Counted from the first letter of the stretch, positions 47,626 to 56,672 are shown. The stretch: 64,000 nt of DNA from CAXMQS01 sp964195995 (GCA_964195995.1 CAXMQS010000030.1:34493-98492); one strand, 5' to 3'. The notes: a model not told the origin generated them from the sequence alone. A program made the numbers and translations.

Positions 47626-48450
47626 ATGGGTGACGTGCTGCTCGACTTCAGGGATGTCCATCTGTCCTTCGCTGGGGTCAAGGCGCTCGACGGCGTGTCC
47701 TTCCACGTCGACGACGGCGAGCTCTTTGCCATCATCGGGCCCAACGGTGCCGGCAAGACCTCCATCTTCAACTGCCTCAACGGCGTCTATCGGCCCCAGC
47801 AGGGGTCGGTTCTCTTCGACAGCGTTGAACTGGTCGGGCGCAAGCCGCATCGCATCGCAGCCCTCGGGGTAGCCCGCACCTTTCAGAACATCGAGCTGTT
47901 CGAGCACCTGACGGTTCTTGACAACATCCTGCTGGGCCGCCACCTCCACATGAGCTACGGCTCCCTGGCGGCCGCGGTTCACCTCGGGCGAGCCCGTCGC
48001 CAGGAGACGGAACACCGCAACCGGGCCGAGGAGATCATCGACTTTCTAGAGATCGAGCAGTTCCGCCGCTCACCCGTGTCCCTACTGCCGTATGGCTATC
48101 AGAAGCGAGTCGAGTTGGGGAGGGCGTTGGCGATGGAGCCCCGTCTTCTGCTGCTGGATGAGCCCGCGGCCGGCATGAACCTCGAGGAGACCGAGGACAT
48201 GGCTCGGTTCATCCTCGACATCAAAGATGAGCTCGGCATCGCGATGGTCCTCGTGGAGCACGACATGGGGTTGGTGATGGACATCGCTGATCGGGTCATG
48301 GTGCTCGACTTCGGCCGCAAGATCGGCGAAGGGTCGCCGGCTGCCGTGCAGAGTGATCCCGAGGTGATCCGGGCCTACCTCGGCGAAGACTTCCAGGCAG
48401 ACGACTTACTCCAGGCCGAGGCCGAAGCGACAGGAGGAGAAACACTATGA
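47626..48450 (+). CDS. Branched-chain amino-acid-type ABC transporter, ATP-binding protein (LivG-like)
   Basis: 274 residues. Walker A GPNGAGKTS, the LivG stretch GVARTFQNIELFEHLTVLDN, a diverged signature SLLPYGYQKRVELGRAL, Walker B LLLLDEPAAGMN and switch VLVEHDMG. The ATG at 47626 follows a G-rich SD-like run; in-frame codons from 47593 would translate part of the heptamer array and are rejected. Its stop overlaps the acyl-CoA ligase ATG (ATGA). Confidence 0.92.
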   Translation: MGDVLLDFRDVHLSFAGVKALDGVSFHVDDGELFAIIGPNGAGKTSIFNCLNGVYRPQQGSVLFDSVELVGRKPHRIAALGVARTFQNIELFEHLTVLDNILLGRHLHMSYGSLAAAVHLGRARRQETEHRNRAEEIIDFLEIEQFRRSPVSLLPYGYQKRVELGRALAMEPRLLLLDEPAAGMNLEETEDMARFILDIKDELGIAMVLVEHDMGLVMDIADRVMVLDFGRKIGEGSPAAVQSDPEVIRAYLGEDFQADDLLQAEAEATGGETL

Positions 48451-50291
48451 CGACCACCGCAGCGCGTCCCCAGGCCTCGGATCTTTCGCAATCCAGTACG
48501 CCGGCGCTGCTGCGGGCCGTTGCCACGGCGTCGCCCTCGAAGGTGGCCCTGCGCGAGAAGACCCTTGGTATCTGGGAGGAGCTGACCTACCTCGAGTACT
48601 GGGGCCACGTGAAGACCGCGGCCATGGGGCTGTGGGCCCTCGGCGTTCTCCCGGGCGACAAGGTCGCCATCCAGTCGGAGAACCGAATCGCCTGGGTTGT
48701 CGCCGACCTGGCGGCGCAGTCGCTGCAGGGGGTCTCGGTCGGCCTCTACTCGACCAACCCGTCGGCCGAGGTCGAGTACCTGCTGGCACACTCGGAGTCG
48801 AAGGTTCTCATCGCCGAGGACCAGGAACAGGTCGACAAGGCGTTGGCCGTCAAGGAGCGGCTCCCCAACCTGACCAAGATCGTCTACGTGGAGCCGCGGG
48901 GCGTCGTTACCTATGACGATCCGCTGCTCATGTCGTGGCGCGACCTCCTTGAGCTGGGCCGCGAGCACATGGCAGACAACCCCGGCCTGGTCGACGAGTT
49001 GGTCGATGGCATCGAGCCCGACGATCTCGCCACGTTGGTGTACACGTCGGGAACCACAGGGCCGCCCAAAGGGGTGATGCTGTCGCATCGCAACCTGGTG
49101 TGGACGGCCGACCGGTCCGCGGAGGTGATCACGGGTGAGATCTTCGACAAGAATCCTCAGTTCCTCTCCTATCTGCCGCTGTCCCACGTCTTCGGCCGCC
49201 TCTACGACCTGCTGGCGGCGACTCGTCTGGAGGCGACGGTCAACTTCGCCGAGTCGATCGACACCCTCGTCGCCGACCTCGTCGAAGTGCAGCCCACCTA
49301 TTTCCCTGCTCCGCCCCGCATCCTCGAGAAGATGCATGCCTCGGTGATGATCCGCATGGCAGATGCTTCGTTCCTGAAGAAGCTCCTGTTCAAGACCTTC
49401 TTGGCAGTCGGCTACTGGAATGCCGACCGGGTCCTCGCCAGGGGCAAGCGAGGTCTCTTTGGCGGCGCCCTCTATGGACTCGGATGGCTAGCGGTCTATC
49501 GCCCGCTGAAGCAGAGGCTCGGCCTGCGCAACTGCAAGTCGCTGGTGTCGGGCTCGGCGCCGATCGCTCCTGCTGTTCTGAAGTTCTTCATGGCCCTCGG
49601 CGTCCCGATCTACGAGGCGTGGGGTATGACGGAGACCACCGCCTACGGCACGATCAACGAACGTGGCAACATCAAGCTCGGCACGATCGGCTGCGCCAAT
49701 GATCTCGCGGAGATCGAACTCGCAGCAGACGGCGAGATCCTGGTTCGCCACCCCGCCATCTTCATGGGCTATTTCAAGGATCCAGAGGCCACGGCTGAGG
49801 CCATCGATGCCGAAGGATGGCTACACACTGGGGACATCGCCGAGAGGGACGGCGAGCACTTTCGCATCATCGACCGCAAGAAGGACATCATCATCACCGC
49901 AGGCGGCAAGAACATCTCGCCGTCCGAGATCGAGAACAAGCTCAAGGTTTCTCCTTACATCAAGGAGGCCATCGTCATCGGCGACCGTCGCAAGTACCTC
50001 TCGGCCCTCGTCGGCATCGAGCTGGACACGGTGGCCAATTGGGCGCTGCGCCGCGACCTGACCTTCACCACATATCGCGATCTCTCGGAGAAGCCGGAAG
50101 TGATCAGCCTCATCCGCAAGGAGGTCGATCGGGTGAACGACGAGTTCTCCAGGGTCGAGCAGATAAAGAAGTTCGTACTGCTGCCCAAGGAGTTGGATCA
50201 CGAGGAAGGTGAGCTCACCGCCACCCAGAAGGTCAAGCGCCGGGTGATCGAGGAACTGTTCGCCGACCACATCGAGGGCATGTACGCATGA
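48447..50291 (+). CDS. Long-chain acyl-CoA synthetase (AMP-forming, FadD15-like)
   Basis: 614-residue ANL-superfamily ligase activating a carboxylic acid as acyl-AMP then acyl-CoA. Motifs: P-loop LVYTSGTTGPPKGVMLSH near residue 197, YEAWGMTETTAYGT near residue 390, GWLHTGDIAERD and the hinge IIDRKKDIIITAGGKNISP. It overlaps both neighbours by four bases, so it belongs to the transporter operon rather than being a chance neighbour. Vectorial acylation of an imported acid is inferred; its chain length or aromatic nature cannot be told from sequence. Confidence 0.93.
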   Translation: MTTTAARPQASDLSQSSTPALLRAVATASPSKVALREKTLGIWEELTYLEYWGHVKTAAMGLWALGVLPGDKVAIQSENRIAWVVADLAAQSLQGVSVGLYSTNPSAEVEYLLAHSESKVLIAEDQEQVDKALAVKERLPNLTKIVYVEPRGVVTYDDPLLMSWRDLLELGREHMADNPGLVDELVDGIEPDDLATLVYTSGTTGPPKGVMLSHRNLVWTADRSAEVITGEIFDKNPQFLSYLPLSHVFGRLYDLLAATRLEATVNFAESIDTLVADLVEVQPTYFPAPPRILEKMHASVMIRMADASFLKKLLFKTFLAVGYWNADRVLARGKRGLFGGALYGLGWLAVYRPLKQRLGLRNCKSLVSGSAPIAPAVLKFFMALGVPIYEAWGMTETTAYGTINERGNIKLGTIGCANDLAEIELAADGEILVRHPAIFMGYFKDPEATAEAIDAEGWLHTGDIAERDGEHFRIIDRKKDIIITAGGKNISPSEIENKLKVSPYIKEAIVIGDRRKYLSALVGIELDTVANWALRRDLTFTTYRDLSEKPEVISLIRKEVDRVNDEFSRVEQIKKFVLLPKELDHEEGELTATQKVKRRVIEELFADHIEGMYA

Positions 50292-51184
50292 CTCGGTTCC
50301 TGCAAGCGACAATCGAGGGCCTGTCGCTTGCGTCCATCTACGCGCTCTTGGCCCTCGGCTTCGTCATCATCTACAAGTCGTCTCAGGTGCTGAGCTTCGC
50401 GCAGCCGGCCTTTCTGATGGTCGGGGGATACGCCACCTCGTATATCGCGGTGACGATGGGAGTCAACTTCTGGTTGGCGGTTCCCCTTGGCGTCGCGGTG
50501 GCCGCCTTGTTGGCGGCCACCTTCGAGCGGGTAACCGTGCGGCCCATGGTCGGCAAGCCGGTGTTTTCGGTCGCCATCCTGACCATCGGTCTCGATATCT
50601 CTACTCGCGTCGGCATCAACGACCTCATCGGCGTCAACATCCGCTCGGCGGGCGATCCGTGGGGATTCAAGACCGTCAAATTCTTCGACGCCGTCGTCCA
50701 GCACCGCTCGATAGCGACGGTCATCGCCACCATCGTTGTCGTGGTGCTTCTTGCCCTGTTCTTCCGCTACTCACGAACGGGCCTGGCGATGCGCGCCACC
50801 GCATTCGACCAAGAGACCTCGCTCGCCCAGGGCATCAGCGTCGGTCGCGTGTTCGCCCTCGCCTGGCTGCTCGGCGGAGCGCTGGCTGGGCTAGCCGGCA
50901 TGTTCTCCGCTACCGGACTTGGCGGACTCAGTCAGTCCAACTACCTGCTGGCGTTCAAGGCCCTGCCTGCGGTCGTTGTCGGCGGTCTCGACTCCATCAA
51001 CGGCGCGGTGGCGGGTGCGCTCATCATCGGACTCGCCGAGGCCTACACCGCCAGCTACCAGGGTGAGTTCTTGCCTTTCCTCGGGAGCAACTTCAGCCAG
51101 GTGGTGCCTTATGTCGTGATGGTGTTGGTGCTGGTCGTGCGTCCTTACGGTCTCTTCGGCACCAAGGAGGTCGTGCGGGTATGA
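50288..51184 (+). CDS. Branched-chain amino-acid-type ABC transporter permease (LivH-like)
   Basis: 298 residues, about eight membrane helices. It starts FLQATIEGLSLASIYALLALGFVIIYKSSQVLSFAQ, the LivH N-terminal signature, and contains the ATP-binding-protein contact EAYTASYQGEF region near the C-terminus. ATG overlaps the ligase stop (ATGA), and its own stop overlaps the livM-like start in the same way. Confidence 0.93.
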   Translation: MTRFLQATIEGLSLASIYALLALGFVIIYKSSQVLSFAQPAFLMVGGYATSYIAVTMGVNFWLAVPLGVAVAALLAATFERVTVRPMVGKPVFSVAILTIGLDISTRVGINDLIGVNIRSAGDPWGFKTVKFFDAVVQHRSIATVIATIVVVVLLALFFRYSRTGLAMRATAFDQETSLAQGISVGRVFALAWLLGGALAGLAGMFSATGLGGLSQSNYLLAFKALPAVVVGGLDSINGAVAGALIIGLAEAYTASYQGEFLPFLGSNFSQVVPYVVMVLVLVVRPYGLFGTKEVVRV

Positions 51185-52284
51185 GAGGTCGCCCCCTCCT
51201 GTTCACTTCTTACGAATCGGACGGCGCCATGCTGCGGACTCGAGTTCAGTGGCTGTGGTTGGTGCTGGGCCTAGCCGTTCTGACCTGGCTGCCGTTCGTT
51301 CTAGAGCGCAGCGACCTCATCCTGGTGGCGACGGCCTTTGTGGCGGCGGTAGGAGCCATCGGGCTGAATCTGGTTACCGGCTATGCCGGGCAGGTCTCAT
51401 TGGGTCACGCCTTCTTCCTGGCCGTCGGCGCCTACACGGGTGCCGCCCTCAGTGGCGATCCCGACGCCTCAGTAATCGGCTTCGGCCTCGACATGGTGTT
51501 GTGGCTGCCGGCCGCCGGGATCGTGGCCGCTCTCGTCGGGGCACTAGTGGCGCCCATCGCCGTGCGGCTGCGCGGCCTCTACCTGGCGCTGGTGACCATC
51601 GGTCTTGTCTTCCTGGGCGAGCATGTCTTCCGCAACTGGAAGGAGCTGACCGGTGGTATCGGGGTTGGCCGCGAGCCCGCCCAGCTCGACCTGTTCGGCT
51701 TCCGTTTCGACACCGAAGGTGAGGTGTTCGGGATATCGATGATCCGTGAGCAGAAGATCTACTTCCTCGGGCTCATCCTTCTGATCGTCATGGGGTTCAT
51801 GGCGAAGAACATCGCTCGCAGCCGCATCGGTCGGGCGTTCAGCGCCATCCGTGATCGTGACATCGCTGCCGCGGTGATGGGGGTGGACCTGACCCGCTAC
51901 AAGGTCGTGGCCTTTGCTGTTTCGTCCTTCTACGCCGGCGTCGCCGGCTCGGTTCTGTTCACCATCACTGGTTTCGTCGAGCCGACCAGCTTCAACCTCG
52001 TGTTATCTGTGCTCTACATCGCCATGGTGGTCATCGGAGGCATCGCCACTATCTCAGGCGCCATCATGGGGGCGGCTTTCGTCACCATGCTCCCTCGGTT
52101 CATCGAACTGGGCAGCGATTATGTCTGGTTCCTTGGCCCAGGCGGTGGTCTCACCACCGGGCAACTGGAGCGGATCCTGTTTGGAGCGCTGGTAGTCGTC
52201 TTCCTCATAGCCGAGCCCCTGGGCCTCTACGGCATCTGGTTCCGCATCCGCAACTACTGGAAGGCGTGGCCGTTCAGCTACTGA
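51181..52284 (+). CDS. Branched-chain amino-acid-type ABC transporter permease (LivM-like)
   Basis: 367 residues with about nine membrane helices. GAIGLNLVTGYAGQVSLGHAFFLAVGAYTGA near residue 60 is the LivM signature, and GRAFSAIRDRDIAAAVMGVDLTRYKVVAFAVSSFYAG is the cytoplasmic EAA-like loop that docks the ATPase. The ATG at 51181 overlaps the livH stop; ATG at 51229 would remove a 16-residue cytoplasmic N-terminus. Confidence 0.93.
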   Translation: MRGRPLLFTSYESDGAMLRTRVQWLWLVLGLAVLTWLPFVLERSDLILVATAFVAAVGAIGLNLVTGYAGQVSLGHAFFLAVGAYTGAALSGDPDASVIGFGLDMVLWLPAAGIVAALVGALVAPIAVRLRGLYLALVTIGLVFLGEHVFRNWKELTGGIGVGREPAQLDLFGFRFDTEGEVFGISMIREQKIYFLGLILLIVMGFMAKNIARSRIGRAFSAIRDRDIAAAVMGVDLTRYKVVAFAVSSFYAGVAGSVLFTITGFVEPTSFNLVLSVLYIAMVVIGGIATISGAIMGAAFVTMLPRFIELGSDYVWFLGPGGGLTTGQLERILFGALVVVFLIAEPLGLYGIWFRIRNYWKAWPFSY

Positions 52285-52432
52285 CGGTAGCTGTTCTTGG
52301 ATGTGGCCGGCCTTGGTGCGCTAGCTTTCATTGTTGAGAGGCATGCCGGGACCAAAGACCCTATTGGCCGGGACTATCGCCCCGCACGATGGCCGGAGTT
52401 CGCAGACGAGATACAGAGGAGAGAACCAAGGT

Positions 52433-53860
52433 ATGAGGATCCACAAGCTCTTAGCGGTGCTTGCCGTTATGGCGCTGGTAGCGGCGTCATGCGGCGACTC
52501 CGGTAGTACCACGACAGACGCCCCAGCTACCGCGGCCCCGGCAACGGAGGCCCCGGCGACCGAGGCCCCGACAACGGAGGCTCCGGCAACGGAGGCCCCG
52601 GCGACCGAGGCCCCGGCCGGCGTTGCCACCGACGTCGGCATCACTGAGGAGCCGTGCCCCGGCGGCAACCCTAATAACGGGTGCATCTACCTCGGAGTCC
52701 TCACTGATGAGACCGGGCCATTCGCCGCTGCGTCTCCAGCCCTGGTCGGCGCCCACAAGGCGTTCTGGGCAACCGTGAACGCCTTTGGTGGTATCGCCGA
52801 CATGTACGACGTTGCCGTGCCCGATGACTTCAAGCGGGATACCGGTTACGTCCCGGACGCTCACGTTGCCAGCTACGCCGAGATCGCGGACGATGTTGCG
52901 GCGCTGGCCGAGTCGTTGGGCACGTCGCAGACCATCGCCGCTCTTCCCGACTATGCCAGGGACGGCACGATCGCCTCGCCGGCATCGTGGTGGTCGGGCT
53001 GGGGCTTCGAATCCGTCGATCAAGGTCTAATCCTCGAATACGGCACCAATTATTGCTTCGAGGCCATGAACGCGGTCGATTGGGCTATGGGCGCGGTGCC
53101 TGCTGCAGGCAGGCCGGACATCACCCGAATCGGCATCGCTGGCCACCCCACCGACTACGGCGGTGACTATGGAGCTGGCGTTGCGATCGCTGCCGAGGCC
53201 AATGGCCTCGAGGTGGCATGGAACGTGGTAAGCATCCCGGTTGCTGCCGGAGGCGACCCAACGCAGGCTGAGGTGGTTGCCCAGATCCTGAGCGACCCGG
53301 TGGACGTCGTCTTCCTGGCTACTGGTCCCAATGAGACAGCGCCCATTGTCGCGGGTGCGCTGCAGCAGGGCGCTACCAACCTGTACATCGGTGCTGCCCC
53401 TTCATGGAATGTCGCGCTGCTGGCTACTGCGGCAGCGCCGGCCTTCGAGGCCGGCGTCTATTTCCAGTCGGCCTTCGTCGAGGGTTGGGACGCTGACAGC
53501 ATCGGTCACACGAAGATGCGGGCCGCCATCACGTCGTCAGGGGCCAGCCCCAATGACTTCTTTGTCACCGGCTGGGTGTCGCAGTATCCGATCAAGGCCG
53601 CCCTCGAAGCTGCTGTCGCCAACGGTGATGCCACCAAGGCCGGCATCGCTACGGCGGCCAAGGGGCTGACAGAGGTCGACTATGAGGGCATGATGCCGTC
53701 GCGGAGTTACGACGGTGACCCCAACGACGTCTTCCCCCGCACGTCACAGGTCGGCGCCTACAGCGCAGACTCGAGCACTGGTATCGCCTCGGTACAGGAC
53801 TACTTCGTTGGTCCGACAGCCGCGGCCTACGACTTCACGGCCCCCTGCTTTGCTGGGTAG
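52433..53860 (+). CDS. Substrate-binding lipoprotein of the branched-chain-type ABC transporter (LivK-like)
   Basis: 475-residue type I periplasmic binding protein. The signal peptide ends with the lipobox VAAS-Cys20. A threonine/proline linker of seven ATEAP-type pentapeptides (~28-62) follows, then two lobes (YLGVLTDETGPFAAASPALVGAHKAFWATVN near the start, TRIGIAGHPTDYGGDYGAGVAIAAE in the middle). Four or more Cys (e.g. EPCPGG, NNGC, NYCFEA, APCFAG) may form disulfides. ATG at 52433 is used; the frame is open to 52331, without a signal peptide. A strong terminator follows. Confidence 0.92.
   Translation: MRIHKLLAVLAVMALVAASCGDSGSTTTDAPATAAPATEAPATEAPTTEAPATEAPATEAPAGVATDVGITEEPCPGGNPNNGCIYLGVLTDETGPFAAASPALVGAHKAFWATVNAFGGIADMYDVAVPDDFKRDTGYVPDAHVASYAEIADDVAALAESLGTSQTIAALPDYARDGTIASPASWWSGWGFESVDQGLILEYGTNYCFEAMNAVDWAMGAVPAAGRPDITRIGIAGHPTDYGGDYGAGVAIAAEANGLEVAWNVVSIPVAAGGDPTQAEVVAQILSDPVDVVFLATGPNETAPIVAGALQQGATNLYIGAAPSWNVALLATAAAPAFEAGVYFQSAFVEGWDADSIGHTKMRAAITSSGASPNDFFVTGWVSQYPIKAALEAAVANGDATKAGIATAAKGLTEVDYEGMMPSRSYDGDPNDVFPRTSQVGAYSADSSTGIASVQDYFVGPTAAAYDFTAPCFAG
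52519..52617 (+). repeat. 15-bp coding repeats for the ATEAP linker
   Basis: Seven imperfect 15-bp units of the GCCCCGGCAACGGAG type, encoding A-T-E-A-P repeats between the lipid anchor and the binding domain. Copy number may vary between strains. Confidence 0.8.
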
Positions 53861-53881
53861 TCGTTAGGCGCTGAGATTGAG

Positions 53882-53909
53882 GAACCGCCGCCCCCCGGGG
53901 CGGCGGTTC
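53882..53909 (+). terminator. Strong terminator of the ABC uptake operon
   Basis: GAACCGCCGCCCC-CC-GGGGCGGCGGTTC, perfect 13-bp arms, followed by TCTCGTT. It lies 21 nt after the binding-protein stop. Confidence 0.85.
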
Positions 53910-54209
53910 TCGTTGACCGACCCCCTCCGCCCCTTTGGGTTGTTATCTCTCCCCCCATGAGCCCGTCTCCCCCTTCAGGGGGAGACGGGAGGAGGACGGC
54001 AGTCCGACGAGCAGAGAGGGTCGACGGGGAGGGCACGTACTGGCCAACGTTGCTGGCTCCGTGTCATTCGTCGCGGAGCGACCGTCGACTCCTTTCGAGT
54101 CCTACTCGGACTCGACGAGCGTCTCCATCGAGTCGTCCTTCGGACGACGCCTTCTGCTACCTCCGCCCCTTCGGGGCACCTCCCCCTGGAGGGGGAGGAT
54201 GATGATCGC
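53910..54209. repeat. 300-bp non-coding region with dispersed palindromes
   Basis: No gene is supported. It contains CCCGTCTCCCCC-TTCA-GGGGGAGACGGG (53962-53989, 12-bp arms) and CCTCCCCC-TGGA-GGGGGAGG (54179-54198), both of the dispersed palindrome family. Between them is a Ser-codon-like TCG-rich stretch of no clear meaning. It separates convergent genes. Confidence 0.7.
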
Positions 54210-54791
54210 CTAAAGGCTCTTCTTTTTGGCCAGTTTCCAGGCTGCTGGGAGCAGTGTTCCGGCCAGTCCTGCCTTGAGAAGGTCGCCCATGACGAACGGT
54301 ACAAGGCCTAGCTCCATGGCCTCGGTGGCGGAGACGCCGAGATCCGCAGCCAGCCAGGTGACGCCAAACAGGTAGATGACGACGGTGCCGGCGAGGAAGG
54401 CGGGAATGGCTGTGGCCATCGTGCGGTCTTGTTGGCGCTCGGCGAGATAGCCGACCAGCCATGCTGCAGCGACGAATCCAACGAGGTAGCCGCCGGTGGC
54501 GCCCGTGACAACGTCCCAGCCAGATGCCTGGTCGGCGTAGAAGGGGAGTCCGATGCCGCCAAGGAGGATGTACAGGAGCTGGCTGGCGCCCCCCGCCCAG
54601 CTTCCCGCGGCCGCTCCGGCCAACAGCACGGCAAACGTCTGGCCGGTTATGGGAACCGGGGTGAAAGGAAGTCTGATCGAGAGTTGGGCAGCAGCAGCTG
54701 TGAGGAGTGCGAAGCCGACGATCAGTCCGGCGGTTGTGACCCGCGTCCGGGGCAGGACTCGAGTCGAGATGACGGCTGCGCTGGCTTGCAC
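54210..54791 (-). CDS. bioY: Biotin transporter substrate-binding (S) component BioY
   Basis: Membrane S-component of the ECF biotin transporter, 193 residues and six hydrophobic segments. RLPFTPVPITGQTFAVLLAGAAAGSWAGGASQLLYILLGGIGLPFYA is the BioY signature, followed by GATGGYLVGF. GTG at 54791 has GGGAG upstream; the frame continues to 55421 but only antisense to the sortase gene. No bioMN genes are nearby, so it must use a shared ECF module or act alone. Confidence 0.93.
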   Translation of the reverse strand: MQASAAVISTRVLPRTRVTTAGLIVGFALLTAAAAQLSIRLPFTPVPITGQTFAVLLAGAAAGSWAGGASQLLYILLGGIGLPFYADQASGWDVVTGATGGYLVGFVAAAWLVGYLAERQQDRTMATAIPAFLAGTVVIYLFGVTWLAADLGVSATEAMELGLVPFVMGDLLKAGLAGTLLPAAWKLAKKKSL

Positions 54792-54902
54792 TGGTTCTCC
54801 CTTGGCGTAGGCGGCAGATAGTAGGACTTCGCCGATGCTGGGATCGGCTGACGGGAACCTCGCTTTGCGTGCTCGTCTAAAGCGCGCAGGGTGGTGGACC
54901 GA

Positions 54903-54908
54903 TATAGT
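54903..54908 (+). promoter_or_regulatory. -10 box of the sortase gene
   Basis: TATAGT ends 9 nt before the ATG at 54918 with no SD. Confidence 0.55.
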
Positions 54909-54917
54909 GACCAGCCC

Positions 54918-55490
54918 ATGCTCCGCCCCACTTCCCTCGCATTCGTCCTTGCCGTCGTGATTGTCACCGGGGCAACACCGGCGGTGGCGCAAGAGGAGGG
55001 CACCTTTTCCCTCGACAACCCGATAACCGCCTACGCGCCTTCTGGCTCGCGCCAGCCGGCTGGGGCTGCCGTGCAGGCCCTTGGCACCCAGGTCGGCTCG
55101 GTTCGCATTCCTGCCATCGACGTCGATCACCCGATGTACGCGGGCGTGGACCTTGGCGTTCTCTCCGATGGACCTGGACACTGGCTGGGTACGGCGCGCC
55201 CAGGAGGCGACGGCAACTTGGTCATCGCCGGTCATCGCACCACCCACGGAGCACCCTTCGGCGATCTCGACCAGCTCGAGCGTGGAGACCTCATCCTCTT
55301 CGAAGGCCCCAAGGGGATCGACATCATGTACTCGGTCACCGAGACCATGATCGTCACCCCCGACGCCATCTGGATCACCTACGACACCGGCGAGGACATC
55401 GCCACCCTCTTCGCCTGCCACCCCAAGGGCTCGCTCCGACAGCGCATCGTCATCCGGGCCAAACTGGTAGGGGACGGCAAGATCGCGTAG
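54918..55490 (+). CDS. Class E-type sortase
   Basis: Cysteine transpeptidase of 190 residues with a signal sequence or anchor (residues 6-27, ending AVAQEE). The sortase core shows GSVRIPAIDVDHPMYAGVD, GNLVIAGHRTTHGAPFGDL (catalytic His near residue 110), LFACHPKGS (catalytic Cys) and the Arg in LRQRIVI. Class E enzymes usually have TLTTCxP; here the stretch is TLFACHP. No LPxTG or LAxTG substrate is encoded in the window. ATG at 54918 gives the signal peptide and fits the -10 box. Confidence 0.9.
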   Translation: MLRPTSLAFVLAVVIVTGATPAVAQEEGTFSLDNPITAYAPSGSRQPAGAAVQALGTQVGSVRIPAIDVDHPMYAGVDLGVLSDGPGHWLGTARPGGDGNLVIAGHRTTHGAPFGDLDQLERGDLILFEGPKGIDIMYSVTETMIVTPDAIWITYDTGEDIATLFACHPKGSLRQRIVIRAKLVGDGKIA

Positions 55491-55500
55491 GCGAGAGTCT

Positions 55501-55693
55501 CTCCCCCCTTAGGGGGGAGTCCCGGCGAAGCCGGGGAGGGGGGCTTCGGTGCAGCAGAGCCTGGACCCGTGACGCGAATCAACCTTGGGTACTTCAGGGT
55601 CTCTCCGTTAGCCCGTTCGTTTCTCCGCCCTTAGGGGGAGTCCCGGCGAAGCCGGGGAGGGGGGCGTCCTCGCGTCTCCCCTGAAGGGGGAGA
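55501..55693. repeat. Two copies of a ~43-bp repeat and three palindromes after the sortase gene
   Basis: CTCCCCCC-TTA-GGGGGGAG followed by TCCCGGCGAAGCCGGGGAGG (55501-55542) is repeated as CTCCGCCC-TTA-GGGGGAG plus the same tail (55623-55664). A third palindrome, TCTCCCC-TGAA-GGGGGAGA, is at 55675-55693. The tail also occurs alone near 8.19 kb. No gene is seen. Confidence 0.85.
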
Positions 55694-55700
55694 GCCTCTT

Positions 55701-56564
55701 CTAGCCGCCGATTCCGCCGAAGCCTCCGCCAGAACGTCCGCGTCGCTTCGCGAATGCCGACGACATGGTGTCGGCTGAGAAGTAGCCAGAAGGAACGCTC
55801 CCGTTGGTTGCGAAGTGGTAGAGCGCTGTTTGGAAGATGACGCTGAGTGCGGCCATAACGACCACGACGAGGACTATCCAGGCGACACCGAGGGCGATGG
55901 CTACTCCAAGCACGGCGCCACCGGCTGAAGCCCCAAGAAAGATGATGGCGATGCCGGGGATCATTGCCAGGAAGCCAATGATCCCGAACCCCATCTGCGC
56001 CGCCAGGTTCTCTCCCCAGGTGCGCTTGAACATGTTGCCCGACTTCTTGATGGCGTCGCCGACGCTAAGACCCTCGATCACGATGATGGGAAGCACCAGG
56101 AAAGTGACTACCGCCCATGCCATACCGGCGATGCCTGCAACGAACCTGCCCACGGCAGGGGAACGTTCCTCGATCGCCCGCAGGATGATGGAAACGGTCG
56201 CAGAAACGATGGCCCACGGGAGGATCTTGCCGGCGCGCCGTCTGGCGCCGGCAATGGCGCTGCCGAGGGTTGGGTCGCCGCCATTGAGGCGCTCGTTGGC
56301 TGCGCTGACGAGCGCGGCGTTGAAGAAGATGGTGACGTAGGCCAGCGCGACGTAGGCGGCGAACAGCACGATGTAGGTCAAGACGCTGTCTGGCTGGCTG
56401 TCGGTGCTGAGGCTTTCGGTCGCGAATAGGGGAACGAGGAACGTGGCGGCAACGATCAGCGTCGCCACTCCCGAGATGACCGGCAAGGCCAGTAGCTCCT
56501 TGTCCTTCTTGAGAACCTCCCACGAGGCCTTGATGAGTTCGATGGAGTTTCTGATGCGTCCCAT
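55701..56564 (-). CDS. DUF6159-family membrane protein
   Basis: 287 residues with about six hydrophobic segments. The N-terminus RIRNSIELIKASWEVLKKDKELLALPVISG is characteristic of DUF6159. The C-terminus is Gly/Arg-rich (AKRRGRSGGGFGGIGG). Function unknown. The ATG at 56564 lies 6 nt after a TACCAT box (complement of 56571-56576), so the mRNA is leaderless. It is divergent from the PDZ-Lon protease gene. Confidence 0.82.
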   Translation of the reverse strand: MGRIRNSIELIKASWEVLKKDKELLALPVISGVATLIVAATFLVPLFATESLSTDSQPDSVLTYIVLFAAYVALAYVTIFFNAALVSAANERLNGGDPTLGSAIAGARRRAGKILPWAIVSATVSIILRAIEERSPAVGRFVAGIAGMAWAVVTFLVLPIIVIEGLSVGDAIKKSGNMFKRTWGENLAAQMGFGIIGFLAMIPGIAIIFLGASAGGAVLGVAIALGVAWIVLVVVVMAALSVIFQTALYHFATNGSVPSGYFSADTMSSAFAKRRGRSGGGFGGIGG

Positions 56565-56570
56565 CGCGGG

Positions 56571-56576
56571 ATGGTA
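56571..56576 (-). promoter_or_regulatory. -10 box of the DUF6159 gene
   Basis: TACCAT on the minus strand, 6 nt before the ATG at 56564. Confidence 0.5.
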
Positions 56577-56672
56577 CCGGTGAGTCGCACATCACCGACT
56601 GCAAGTGCTGGGCCACAACGCGCCTTCGCTGTCAGACCTGTAGCCCCGGTCCGCCGATAACCTTTCCCACCG

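Noticed and set aside
53910..54209. Short open frames in the repeat-rich gap.
   Set aside because: They are built from palindromes and TCG-rich sequence, with no promoter, SD or family similarity.
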